Assembly (NCBI GenBank): GCA_014904985.1 | Contig: MU129027.1 | Coordinates: forward strand, 47,311-111,310 | DNA length: 64,000 bases | Reading direction: 5' to 3' | Origin: Hydnum rufescens UP504 | Lineage: Eukaryota; Basidiomycota; Agaricomycetes; Cantharellales; Hydnaceae | Part shown: positions 10,459-19,557 of the stretch, in pieces | Numbering within the stretch: the first letter of the stretch is position 1 | Layout of the letters: each line of letters opens with the position of its first letter | Program-made: the position numbers and the translations under genes | Notes under the pieces: generated by a model | Databases searched by the model: none | What the model was told of the DNA's origin: nothing | Seen by the model: the letters and a program-made list of their open reading frames with translations, nothing else

Positions 10459-10844
10459 TCGTCGAACTCAAGCTGAGTGAATCCGGCTAGGGCATTGAAC
10501 AAGGACAAGTACTGGGCTCCTGAAAGGGCTTGGAGTATATCACTCTGCCTGGGAATTGGGAACTGGTCAGGCACTGTAGCAGCATTTAGTTTCCTCCAAT
10601 CTATGCATAGGCGATCCTTGGCATTCTTGTGTACTATTAGTATGGGCGCCCCCCAGGGACTATTCGATGGTTCGATGACACCTTGTTTTATCCACAGGTC
10701 CAGTTGCTTGTCGATAAGTTCTCTTTTCACTGGCAAGGCAATATATGGTGCGGCCAAAATAGGTTTAGTACCCGGTGTTAGTTCAATATGCACCTTGGTG
10801 GGATGTTTCCCAGCCAATGCTGTAGTATTTCCTACATCAAACAC
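10459..10844 (-). pseudogene. gypsy reverse transcriptase, N-terminal part
   Basis: Minus-strand coding from 10,844 contains RT blocks: PVKRELIDKQLDLWIKQGVI, EPSNSPWGAPILIVHKN and RLCIDWRKLN, then ALSGAQYLSLFNALAGF (N replaces the usual first catalytic Asp of F-D) and TQLEFDDV, where the insertion begins. It continues after the insertion at 8,785 with SQLYTAM and an in-frame stop before MPFGWRN. The upstream end (MFDVGNTTA) is also present in the right palindrome arm at about 17,905-17,925. This is the N-terminal third of a dead polymerase. Confidence 0.85.
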
Positions 10845-10979
10845 AGTATGGTACCGGTAGCTGTGATGCAGATTCTGCAGTAGTCATTCTCTCGTCTAAT
10901 CCTTCTAATAATGCTTAATATGGTCTACAAAATTAGGACAATATGACTGGGAAATAGTACTATTAGTATCCAGTTAGCA

Positions 10980-11235
10980 GGTCATGTGGGCCTAGCGGAT
11001 ATAGTGTCTGGGCTGTATCCGCCCTCGTGCTCACCATCCATTTAAATCCACAATTGTATACGGTTGCAGGCTGAGCAGATATAGCATCCAGGCTGTATCC
11101 GCCCTCGTGCTCACCGCCCATTTAATTACATGACTGTATCTGGTTAGCAGGCTGTGCAGGCCTAGCAGATATAGCGTGCAGGATGGATCCGCCCTCATGC
11201 TCACCATCCATTTAAAAACAAATCTATATATGTGC
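10980..11235. repeat. about 90-bp tandem repeat, three units, left arm
   Basis: Three units share GCAGATATAGC, CTGTATCCGCCCTCGTGCTC and CATTTAA. They match, in reverse complement, 17,500-17,790 and 20,170-20,470. They lie between the module array and RT in each arm, so they are part of the parent element. They are non-coding. Confidence 0.8.
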
Positions 11236-11389
11236 ATTGAAAAAAAATACTCTCCATGAACCTACTGCAGGTGTTCTCTTTTCACACTGGCTTATATGGT
11301 AGATATATTTCCATTCTTACTGTACAAAGTAACTAAAAACATGAGAATCTATGAATCAATTTAAAAAATAAAGATTGTGTGCGTCCAGC

Positions 11390-12790
11390 ACCTACAGGCA
11401 CCGGGCGCACTGCCTAAAAGGCCATCTCAGAAGAGATCTAAGAGCCTATGCACACAGTATTTTGTGTGCATGGGCTCCCTACCCCATCCATGAATTGTGA
11501 TTTTGCCCCAGTGCTCAGTCGAAAGGGCTCCCATGGGTCATCGCACCCGCAATCATCAATGGTGACAATATAATTGCCATCATTCAAAGCTGGGGAGATA
11601 TGGAAGGGGGGGCACATGATGTAGCGAAGTCCCTGTAATAAAAGTATTCATATAATTAGTGAAAAAACTCGAAACAGATCAAGAGGGGTGGCCCAATCAT
11701 GCACAAGAAAAAAAAATACTTAGCTTGTCTCCACACCCCAGCTGTGCTGGGGTGTAGTGTACTGCCGAGTGGACTTGCGAGTCCATCATTCCCATTCCAC
11801 AGTCATACAGAGTCACAAGACCTATCTATAATAGTTAACGTTGATGATGACATGGTCATCATCCTCATCATTCTCATTTGACGTGCATGGGCACATTGGG
11901 GGTGCAGGCTATGGTAATAGACTCTACAATAAAAGAACTTCATACCATTAGTAACAAATAGAAGCAGCACGAAAGAGGCAGCTTAAAGCCACCCCCTTTA
12001 TGCATCAGAAAACAGAAACTTAGCTATTACCACACCCCAGCATGGCTGGGGTGTGGTGTACTGTCTAGGGGATGCGGGGGTTCATCCTTCGGGTCCCGAT
12101 CGTAGGTGGGCTTGCTGCAAGGTTGTCATGCGGGTGTTGGTGTGGGTTTTGGTGTGCATTGTCATGTGCGTTGTTGCATGGGTCATTGTGCACGTTGTCA
12201 TGCATGTTGTCATGTGCATTGTTGTTTGGTTTGTTGTGTGGCTCAGTGTCCCAGTTTTCTTTGTCGTATGGGTTTGTCATGCCGGTTTTCATATGGGTAT
12301 GCGAGTTCGTTGATCCCACTGTTGTGCGGGATTGCGTTGGGAATTTTTGTGACCTACAACGATGCAAACTCAAAATATGCGCAAAAAGAGCAGCATATGC
12401 TGCTCTTTTTGCGCGAGTGGATCAACAGGGATAGATTACTCACCTTAGACTACCACATACCTGCCACAGCGGGGTGTGGTACCCTCATTTCCTCCACTGG
12501 GCTCGTGCCCATGTTCATATGGGTTTTTCAGTCGTTCCCAGGTGGGTGTTCGTGCGATTCCTTGTCTGGATTCTTGGGTGGGTTCTCATGCGGGTTCTTG
12601 TGCGAGTTTTCGCATGGGTTTTCATGACCTAGAAAGATATATAGAATACGTTAGTAGGAATGCACACAAAAAGAGCAGCTAAGCTGCTCTTTTTGCGCAC
12701 ATATATCTGATGGGGGTACTCACCTATGATTACCACTACACAGCCACTGCAGCGGGGTGTGTACCAGCTCTTCCTCTGGTCGTATTCATA
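11390..12790 (-). repeat. hairpin-module array, left palindrome arm
   Basis: About four modules of 270-320 bp each combine a GC-rich hairpin A (stem CCACACCCCAGC and its complement; 11,731-11,757, 12,030-12,056, 12,453-12,481 and about 12,735-12,767) with an A/T-flanked hairpin B (stem GCAAAAAGAGCAGC and its complement; 12,379-12,414 is a perfect 36-bp palindrome; also 12,661-12,700, with degenerate copies near 11,963 and 11,676). On the minus strand B hairpins sit in intron-like segments starting GTGAGT and ending in TAG. A further hairpin with arms CCCATGCACACA lies at about 11,440-11,471. Confidence 0.8.
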
Positions 12791-12874
12791 GGATGTGGTG
12801 TGGCGGTGTATGAGGAGCTTTGAACTCAACGCCGGCAACTTCTGGTATAAGATAGTGCCCAACCGCGGATTCAG

Positions 12875-14210
12875 AACACACCACAAAGGGCCATCCAGTT
12901 GAATATGAGTGTACTAAAATGTATAATGCAGAAAATAGCCATAATTTCTTCCGAAATATTGAAGAAATATGCAAAAATCAGGAAGGATAGAAAGAAGCAC
13001 AATATAAGGATATTGAAAAATGGATTGGATGCCTCCTATGAGTTGGAATGCCCCCCCAAATTGAATATTTTGTTCTTATATATACTGTATACCTCTTTGA
13101 TGCAAAAAAAAAGCCAATCCCTTTGGTGTTTAAAATGGCCAAATCCACAATTCCCCTTGAGGCATTTACACTGAATCTGACACTATGAATCCCCTTGCCT
13201 AGGGCTGTTTAAAGGTTTTATAAATGACAAGATGTAATTAGACCCCTCTTCCACAGGCAAAATGACATAGTACTGCCTCAAATCAATAATATCCTTATTT
13301 GGGCATGTGTATTTCCTCACTTTTTGGCTTAGATTGAAATATTAGGAGGCCATACAGGGCATTTAGGAATATGGATAGTATGTATATGCAAGGGTAATTT
13401 TTTCAGAATTATTAGAAGAGAATGTTGTGTCATGGATTCTGAAGTTTTAGAAGTGCAATTCCAGGTTGGGGGTGTACAGTACATGACAGTGCCCAGATGC
13501 ATTATGTCTTGGATACAGTTTGGACTGTTATCCCAGGATTTTGAAATCCTGGGATAACAGTCCAAACTGTATCCAAGACATAATGCATCTGGGCACTGTC
13601 ATGTACTGTACACCCCCAACCTGGAATTGCACTTCTAAAACTTCAGAATCCATGACACAACATTCTCTTCTAATAATTCTGAAAAAATTACCCTTGCATA
13701 TACATACTATCCATATTCCTAAATACCCTGTATGGCCTCCTAATATTTCAATCTGAGCCAAAAAGTGAGGAAATACACATGCCCAAATAAGGATATTATT
13801 GATTTGAGGCAGTACTATGTCATTTTGCCTGTGGAAGAGGGGTCTAATTACATCTTGTCATTTATAAAACCTTTAAACAGCCCTAGGCAAGGGGATTCAT
13901 AGTGTCAGATTCAGTGTAAATGCCTCAAGGGGAATTGTGGATTTGGCCATTTTAAACACCAAAGGGATTGGCTTTTTTTTTGCATCAAAGAGGTATACAG
14001 TATATATAAGAACAAAATATTCAATTTGGGGGGGCATTCCAACTCATAGGAGGCATCCAATCCATTTTTCAATATCCTTATATTGTGCTTCTTTCTATCC
14101 TTCCTGATTTTTGCATATTTCTTCAATATTTCGGAAGAAATTATGGCTATTTTCTGCATTATACATTTTAGTACACTCATATTCAACTGGATGGCCCTTT
14201 GTGGTGTGTT
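12875..14210. repeat. near-perfect palindrome core
   Basis: Positions p and 27,085-p are complementary with only scattered mismatches and no indel. The same 91-residue reading frame occurs at 12,899-13,174 plus and 13,911-14,186 minus. A 78-residue frame pair at 13,329-13,565 minus and 13,520-13,756 plus differs by one residue. The two 10-base halves CCCAGGATTT and AAATCCTGGG meet at 13,541/13,544 with a TG spacer. Identity falls sharply outside about 12,875 and 14,210. The ORFs have low-complexity composition and are not called as genes. Confidence 0.9.
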
Positions 14211-14852
14211 CTGACTCCATGGTTGGGTGCTATCTTATACCGGAAGTTGCTGGTATAGAAGAAGGATTGGGAGCTCTGATGACTGTCAAATCAAACTCTG
14301 GTTCAGCCAGTGTGTAGATGGGAGACTGTATTTCTGTTATTATTCAATGGGCTGGTTCACTCTGATGGTTGATCACTCTCTAACAAGTTGTGTATGGTAT
14401 TCAGTGATGGTAAGGTGATGGTATGGACTAGCTATAGTCAATGATATATTGTGGGATGCTTGTGAAAGGCTTATACATGTTGTATTGAACTGTTTACTGC
14501 TATTTGTGTGTACCTATTTGTGTCCTCCTGGTCAAAATGCGGATTCTAAAGTGGGTTCTGGACTAGTTTAAGCTTGATTCAGTGTGTCAATGTATTTCTT
14601 TCTTCTTCTGACTTGACTTTGTTATTACTCACCTTTCCTTGGATGTCCAGCAACTCTAACCTTAGGTCCTGCAACTATCCTTGGCTTAGTATTTTGTGTA
14701 GAGGGCTTCCAGTGACTTAGTCTTAACAACCTTGTATATGACTTAGCTCCAGATGGCTTTTAGATCAGTACTCTCTTCAGATGCAAGCAGATTTGTAGAC
14801 AGTAGTATATTCCAGTAGTGAGAAGATGGGGGGATACAGGAAAATCTACCAG

Positions 14853-15013
14853 CTTTTATACCTTTCTGAAGGTGGCTGTGTTTAAAGAATATGACTCATT
14901 CCTAGGTGAGTCATATGTGAGAACAATAGGGTTGTCAAGGAGGGTGAGTCATTCATAAAGTGGTTGCATGATAGGTGAGTCATTCATAAAGTGGTTGCAA
15001 GGAAGGTGAGTCA
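14853..15013 (-). promoter_or_regulatory. TATA box with TGASTCA cluster, copy 2
   Basis: TATAAAAG is read on the minus strand at 14,860-14,853. TGACTCA (14,892-14,898) and four TGAGTCA sites (14,907, 14,945, 14,976 and 15,007) lie upstream on that strand. Three of these sit in a roughly 30-bp tandem repeat containing GTGAGTCATTCATAAAG. The site number is higher than in copy 1, so the cluster has expanded. Confidence 0.5.
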
Positions 15014-15143
15014 TTCATAAACAGAACAAAAGGGTAGTCAAGGAGGTGTTATCTTTCTTATCTGTGAGGTTCTAGAAGTTATTTGTGGCAATGGGAGATG
15101 AAATCAAAGGATATTTCCGAGTTCTTGGAGATTAATTTGTTTG

Positions 15144-15214
15144 TAGTCCAGTGGTTAAGATGTTTTTGTTGCTGGTTGATAATGGGGACAAGTGCATGGG
15201 ATGGGATTCGATGC
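15144..15214 (+). other. tRNA-like segment with A-box and B-box motifs, copy 2
   Basis: TAGTCCAGTGGTTAAGA (15,144-15,160) and GGATTCGATGC (15,204-15,214) match copy 1 almost base for base, while the sequence before them has diverged. The same interpretation applies: a tRNA-derived or Pol III promoter-like segment built into the element. Confidence 0.45.
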
Positions 15215-15245
15215 AGAAACAACAGTTTGCATCCGTAATAGACGT

Positions 15246-15640
15246 TCTTGGTATCATTCGATGCGGATTTTTAACAGCTTTCTGGGCGCGGTGGTTCCGA
15301 GCAGATCCAGTGTAAACTGACAGAGAAATTCGTTTTTTACTGATGGGTGTTGATTCTGACAGTAATATCGTTCTGCAGAGTTCAGTTTTGATCTGTTATT
15401 TGCGTTCTCAGTACCGTTGGATGCGGATTTTTTATATCTTTCCAGGCGCAGTTGTTACGAGAAGATTGAATGCGAACTGACAGAGAAATTCATTTTTTAC
15501 TGAAAATCCCGGATTTTGACAGTAATATTGGTCTGGAGAGTGCATTTGTGGTCCGTTTGACTTGTGTTTGGTACCATTCGAAAGGTGTGAATCGTGGGTT
15601 TCCGAGAGTTATATGGGCATACCTCTCCGATCAAAACTGA
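15246..15640. repeat. about 155-bp tandem repeat, 2.5 units, insertion copy 2
   Basis: This is the same repeat as in copy 1. Units start at about 15,248, 15,407 and 15,570 with GGTAYCRTTYGATGCGGATT-like starts and GAGAAATTCRTTTTTTAC ends. It is non-coding. Confidence 0.7.
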
Positions 15641-15840
15641 TGGAGTAATCGAACAAACTCTGTTTTCATGCATAGCCGTAATTAATTTCGTAATAGGTCA
15701 CATGATCATTCCAATGGTTGGGATCAATGGATATTTGCATTTTCTGATACTGGATGTTTTTATCTTCCACACCAGCGTTGAGTTCGAAGCTCATACACCG
15801 CCACACCACATCCTACAAATACAACCAGAGGAAGAGCCGG

Positions 15841-17060
15841 TACCACACCCCACTGAGGCGGCTGTGTAGTGGTAACCATAGTGAGTATCCCTGTCAGATA
15901 TATACGTGCAAAAAGAGCAGCTTAGCAGCTCTTTTTGCACGCATTTCTATTTTGACTAACATATTCTAATGTCTTTCTAGGTCACAAAATCATGGGCTGA
16001 AACCTGCCCAAGAACCTGGCAAGCAATCGCACAAATACACACCCAGGATCAACTACATAACCTGCACGAACACAAGCATGAGCCTGGTGGAGGAAACAAG
16101 GGTACCACACCCCGCTGCGGCGGGTGTGGTAGTCTAAGGTGAATGGTCCCCCCGCAATAGATACCCTCATGCAAAAAGAGCAGCATATGCTGCTCTTTTT
16201 GCATGTCTTTTAATTTTTTAACTTCCCTATTGTACATTGCTCTAGGTGATGAAATCCCAACCCAATAACCTGCAACAGAAAATGCCCACGAACCCGGACA
16301 AATATCCAGATGAACACCCACATGGCGTTGATCAAGAAAAAGAGGATTCCACACCCCGCTATGGTGGGTGTAAGGTAAGTGAGTCCTCTAGGTACACAAA
16401 GAGTAGCAGATGCTACTCTTTTTGTGCTTATTTTGATGTTTTAAAAACTAATGCATATTTCACATATTTCTAGGTAATGAATTCCCTCATAGATGACAAC
16501 CTGCATAAGTATGCCCCTGAAAACCAGTGCGAAACCAGCACAGAACCCCGCATGAAAACCCACCCTGAAACCCATCTGAAGAACTGCACGAAAACCCAGG
16601 TGACAAAGCCCCAGAAATCCAACGATAAACTGCACCAAAACACCACAATGCTGCACCAAACCCACGTAAGACTGCAGAATCTCAACATGAAGGTGAGTAT
16701 ACAATATAAAATGCATCTTGCACAAAGGGAGCAGCTATAAGCTGCTCCTTTTGCACCGTTTTAATGTTTTACTAATACTATGAACCACAGGCCCTATCAT
16801 GATCGCCCACACCCACTCTTCCCTGAACAACAATGATAATCACATCATTGCCATGTGAAATGGTGGGCCTTACGATCCCACGCATCCAAAGCACCTCCAG
16901 AATGACACCAGAAATCGACTAGGCAGCATACTGGGGCATGTTGAGAAGGTAAGCATAATCCTTTCCCCTTGTGCACAAGGGGCAGCTTTAGGCTGCCCTT
17001 TGTGCACTGCTTTAATTTCTTACTAATAGTTCAAACCCGTTTCATTATAGGGACTATCAT
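15841..17060 (+). repeat. hairpin-module array, right palindrome arm
   Basis: Five B hairpins occur at 15,905-15,942, 16,168-16,205 (perfect 38-bp palindrome), 16,393-16,427, 16,719-16,755 and 16,972-17,006, roughly every 230-320 bp. Three A hairpins occur at 15,841-15,872 (degenerate), 16,103-16,131 and 16,349-16,374. Each B hairpin lies inside a segment with splice-like borders: 15,881-15,980, 16,139-16,245, 16,375-16,473, 16,693-16,790 and 16,949-17,050. Starts are GTGAGT, GTGAAT, GTAAGT, GTGAGT and GTAAGC. Several have a branch-like TACTAATA or ACTAAC before a final AG. Exon-like parts between them begin GTSAYRAA. Confidence 0.8.
16246..16692 (+). pseudogene. two exon-like segments of a repeated-exon gene
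   Basis: If 16,375-16,473 is spliced out, 16,246-16,374 (43 codons) and 16,474-16,692 (73 codons) are both open in the same phase. They start VMKSQPNN and VMNSLIDD and end GGCK and LNMK. The preceding exon-like segment (15,981-16,138) starts VTKSWAET and includes TPRCGGCGSL, but it is 158 nt long and shifts phase. The segment from 16,791 meets a stop after three codons. It could be a gene grown by exon duplication, now decayed. No family was recognised. Confidence 0.4.
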
Positions 17061-17499
17061 GTCTAGCCTGCCCACCCACACCCACCCCCCTATGCCTCAA
17101 ATGACGACAATGACAATTCTATCATTATCGTGGATTTCAAGTCTTGCCCATGGCCAGAGCCCCGCCAACTGGTACTAAATCTGCACCAGTATGAAGTTGC
17201 GATTAATGCACTGAGTCATGAGCCCATGCATACGACATATTGTGTGCATGGGCTATGTCTTTTTTAAGAGCTTTGCCTCTTAGATGGTGCACCCGGTGCC
17301 TGTAGGTGCCAGACACACAATCTTTATTTTTTAAATTGATTTGTAGATACTCGTGTTTTTAGTTAATTCTTTGTACACTAAGAATGGAAATATATCTAAC
17401 ATGTAAGCTAGTGTGAAAAAGAGAACAGCCCCACAGTGGGTTCATGGAGACTATTTCTTTTCAATGGGCACTGAGCACAAAGGGGGATGCAGCATGCTG

Positions 17500-17790
17500 A
17501 CCGGGTATAGATTTGTTTTTAAATGGACAGTGAGCACAAGGGCGGATCCAGCCCAGGCACTATATCTGCTAGGCCTGCACAGCCTGCTAACCGGATACAG
17601 TCATGTAATTAAATGGACAGTGAGCATGAGGGCAGATACAGCCTGGGTGCTATATACTGCTCAGCCACACAGCCTGCTAACCAGATACAATTGTGGATTT
17701 AAATGGACGGTGAGCGTGAGGGCAGATACAGCCCAGATGCTATATCCGCTAGGCCCACATGACCCACTAACCAGATACTAATAGTACTAT
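17500..17790. repeat. about 90-bp tandem repeat, right arm
   Basis: Three units share AAATGGACAGTGAGC, GGCAGATACAGCC, TATATCTGCTAGGCC and CCTGCTAACCGGATACA. They are the reverse complement of 10,980-11,235 and are copied again at 20,170-20,475. Confidence 0.8.
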
Positions 17791-17904
17791 TTCCCAGTCA
17801 TATTGTCCTAATTTTGTAGACCATATTAAGCATTATTAGAAGGATTAGACTAGAGAATGACTACTGCAGAATCCACATCACAGCTACTGGTACCATACCA
17901 TGTT

Positions 17905-18323
17905 TGATGTAGGAAATACTACAGCATAAGGTGAATTGGGCACCCCAACAACTAGGCCAGATCACCTCCAACCGCACGAATGGATGGAACTCGAAATGGC
18001 ATGTGCAGGTACTAGTGGATTGCAATGCCGAGCCATACATTCAGAGGTATGCTGGGATCAATACCGAGACAACTGAGACAGCAATGAGGATTCATACTCC
18101 AGCACTCGCAGGGGGCACTCATCACGCCATTGAAGACCTCGTACCACAGGACTGGGGGGCAGTGTTAGTGGTGTATAAGCCCAGCAGGCACTCAGCTTCA
18201 CCAAGGATCAGTAGACTCATAGTGCATCCCCATTCCCCCACTTCTCTTATCTTTGTCATACTTCTCTACATAACATGGTGGAAAGCTTCTCCCACTGGGA
18301 GTTTGGTGCTGCCCTGTATTTAG
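17905..18323 (+). pseudogene. internally deleted gypsy pol: RT start joined to polyprotein tail
   Basis: MFDVGNTTA (the start of the left-arm RT segment) runs directly into VNWAPQQLG and then the tail motifs NAEPYIQRYAG, GGTHHAIEDLVPQDW and VVYKPSRHSASPRIS found at 3,801-4,184 on the minus strand. Everything between (RT, RNase H, integrase, chromodomain; about 5 kb without the insertion) is missing. This is a deletion derivative of the left-arm element. Confidence 0.75.
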
Positions 18324-18663
18324 CTAACTTCATTGCTTACTTAATAGAGTAGCAGTAGTAGCTATTCCGGGCCGACCCGAATGCACCTTTTTCCCTCCAC
18401 TCAGTCTGCCAATTGCAGTGTACTGGAACTGTACACCACAACCTCTGCACTGCATGACCCTGGGAATCCAACTCGTTCCCAAGGCTCATGGAGTTCCCTA
18501 ATTCCCTTCCAACCATGAGACCGGCCATTTCCAATCTAACATCTTTCCACGAGCCAACCTCTCTTACATCTAGCTTAAGGCATGACTGGAAGCCTAGTCC
18601 AGAACCCCCTCCCTATGCTTTTCATCATCCAATCCTTAATTCAGATACACCCAAATTAACACT
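18324..18663 (+). repeat. LTR-like end of the palindromic element, right copy
   Basis: This is the reverse complement of 3,459-3,800 with a few percent divergence, ending near TTAACACT at 18,663. It marks the outer border of the right arm. Beyond it the sequence no longer matches the left flank, except for a few bases (TGTATCT). Confidence 0.55.
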
Positions 18664-19546
18664 TGTATCTATCCCCTCTTCACCCATAATCCCTTTGATA
18701 CACATATTTGAATTGCATCTTCTCCTGTTCCCCCCCCCCTCCTCATTTTCTAAAAAGAATTACAAAAGAACAAATGATTTTCAGGACAAGTTTGACGCAA
18801 AAGGAAAGAGTCATGAGGCCATCAAGAAATAGTTATAAAGGGCCCATCGAATACAGACCTTGTTAGCATCAGCCCCAGCCATGCCTATCCAGCAACTTTC
18901 ACTTGCCTATCACCATTTCAATCACATTGATGATGATCCTTTCATTGGCATCCATTCCTCCACTCCCATTTGCTATTCTCCTACACCTGAAAATTCATTT
19001 GAAGGGATCATTCTATCAAAAAGTATCAAGTGGATGAGATACATTGTCTGGGTACAAGATCACTATGCCCCCTACCAACAAAAGGACCTCAAAGTTGTCC
19101 TGGTAGTCACCTTATGAATTCCAACTGGTGACAAGATACCTCCTCAAGTATTCCCAACCTCTGTTCTCAATCTGGAAGTAATAGACACTGTCCAGGGTGA
19201 GAGGTTTTCTCCATGTGACAAAGACCATTTAATCAAACGAGAGCAGATATCTACCCAACAATCAGTCAAATCTATTGAGCGTGACATTTTACATTGCACA
19301 AGGCATCACAGTGGATGGAAGGATGGACTTGGTGGTTTCAAGAGTGGAAAAGTAGAAGGAATGAAGATGAAGTCTTTACTGAATATGGGTGGCAGAAGTA
19401 GGAATTCACAGTGCATTGCAAGGGACTGCAATCTAAAGTGTTCACCATCTGTGGAAGGAATAACTGTCTAGTATCTGAAAACACGAGTTTGGAAGTGCTC
19501 TGACCTTAGACCTTGATCAATGATCTGTTGGAGTGTTTAGGACAAC
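18664..19546 (+). other. unassigned sequence right of the palindrome, with an 85-residue ORF
   Basis: An open frame at 18,860-19,117 begins MLASAPAMPIQQLSLAYHHF and could be a retroelement gag fragment. No domain is recognised. A poly-C run of about 10 lies at 18,730. Short open stretches continue to about 19,500 in other frames. All of it is repeated in the tandem copy. Confidence 0.4.
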
Positions 19547-19557
19547 CCGTTTATTAG

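Larger units (their letters stand above)
10845..13541. repeat. inner part of the left palindrome arm
   Basis: This is the reverse-complement partner of 13,544-14,249 plus 15,772-17,925. Read on the minus strand from the centre it holds the near-identical core (13,541 to about 12,875), the hairpin-module array (about 12,790-11,390) and the 90-bp repeats (about 11,230-10,980), before RT begins. It contains no convincing uninterrupted gene. Confidence 0.85.
14254..15771 (-). mobile_element. 1.52-kb insertion, probable solo LTR, copy 2 (in right palindrome arm)
   Basis: It has the same ends as copy 1 (TATAGAAGA and TCTTCCACA) and is flanked by CTGG (14,250-14,253) and CCAG (15,772-15,775). The empty site in the left arm at 12,832-12,835 reads CCGG, so the flanks are a diverged 4-bp duplication. 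The insertion therefore came after the palindrome existed, or at least is absent from the other arm. It has no ORF of note and carries the same TATA/TGASTCA, tRNA-like and 155-bp repeat parts as copy 1. It is about 155 bp shorter. Confidence 0.82.
3459..18663. repeat. giant inverted repeat (palindrome), centre 13,542.5, arms of unequal length
   Basis: The two halves are reverse complements of each other about position 13,542.5, with a 2-bp spacer. Matching blocks are 3,459-4,187 with about 17,935-18,663; about 10,822-12,831 with about 15,772-17,925; and 12,836-13,541 with 13,544-14,249. The left arm alone holds gypsy pol (about 4,188-10,821) and one insertion (8,786-10,458). The right arm alone holds another insertion (14,254-15,771). 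After removing these, both arms are about 3.5 kb. The structure is two head-to-head copies of one retroelement-derived unit, or a foldback element. Outer parts have diverged and the core is almost perfect. Confidence 0.9.
16882..19546. repeat. tandem duplication, unit 1 (2.67 kb)
   Basis: The sequence from GCATCCAAAGCACC (16,882) to TGTTTAGGACAACC (about 19,546) is repeated at 19,558-22,233. The unit runs from the last hairpin module of the right arm through the 90-bp repeats, the pol remnant, the LTR-like end and about 880 bp beyond. Most differences between units are single-base indels in homopolymers. A roughly 11-bp filler (CGTTTATTA) separates the units. Confidence 0.9.

Noticed and set aside
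12053..12627. Overlapping plus-strand ORFs of 86-173 residues in the left module array (and a 102-residue minus frame)
   Set aside because: They arise from degenerate GT/CA-rich repeats between hairpins. All frames are open and low-complexity.
12899..14186. Paired 91- and 78-residue ORFs in the palindrome core
   Set aside because: They are mirror copies created by the palindrome. They have no start context, conservation or domain to support coding.
11360..17060. CRISPR-like array because of regularly spaced short palindromes
   Set aside because: The host is a eukaryote, spacers are themselves similar to each other, and the units are 230-320 bp long with exon/intron-like parts.
3459..18663. 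Palindrome as pure sequencing artefact (unsplit hairpin read)
   Set aside because: An artefact would give two identical arms. Here the arms differ in outer sequence, in pol content and in independent insertions with target duplications. An artefact limited to the core cannot be excluded.
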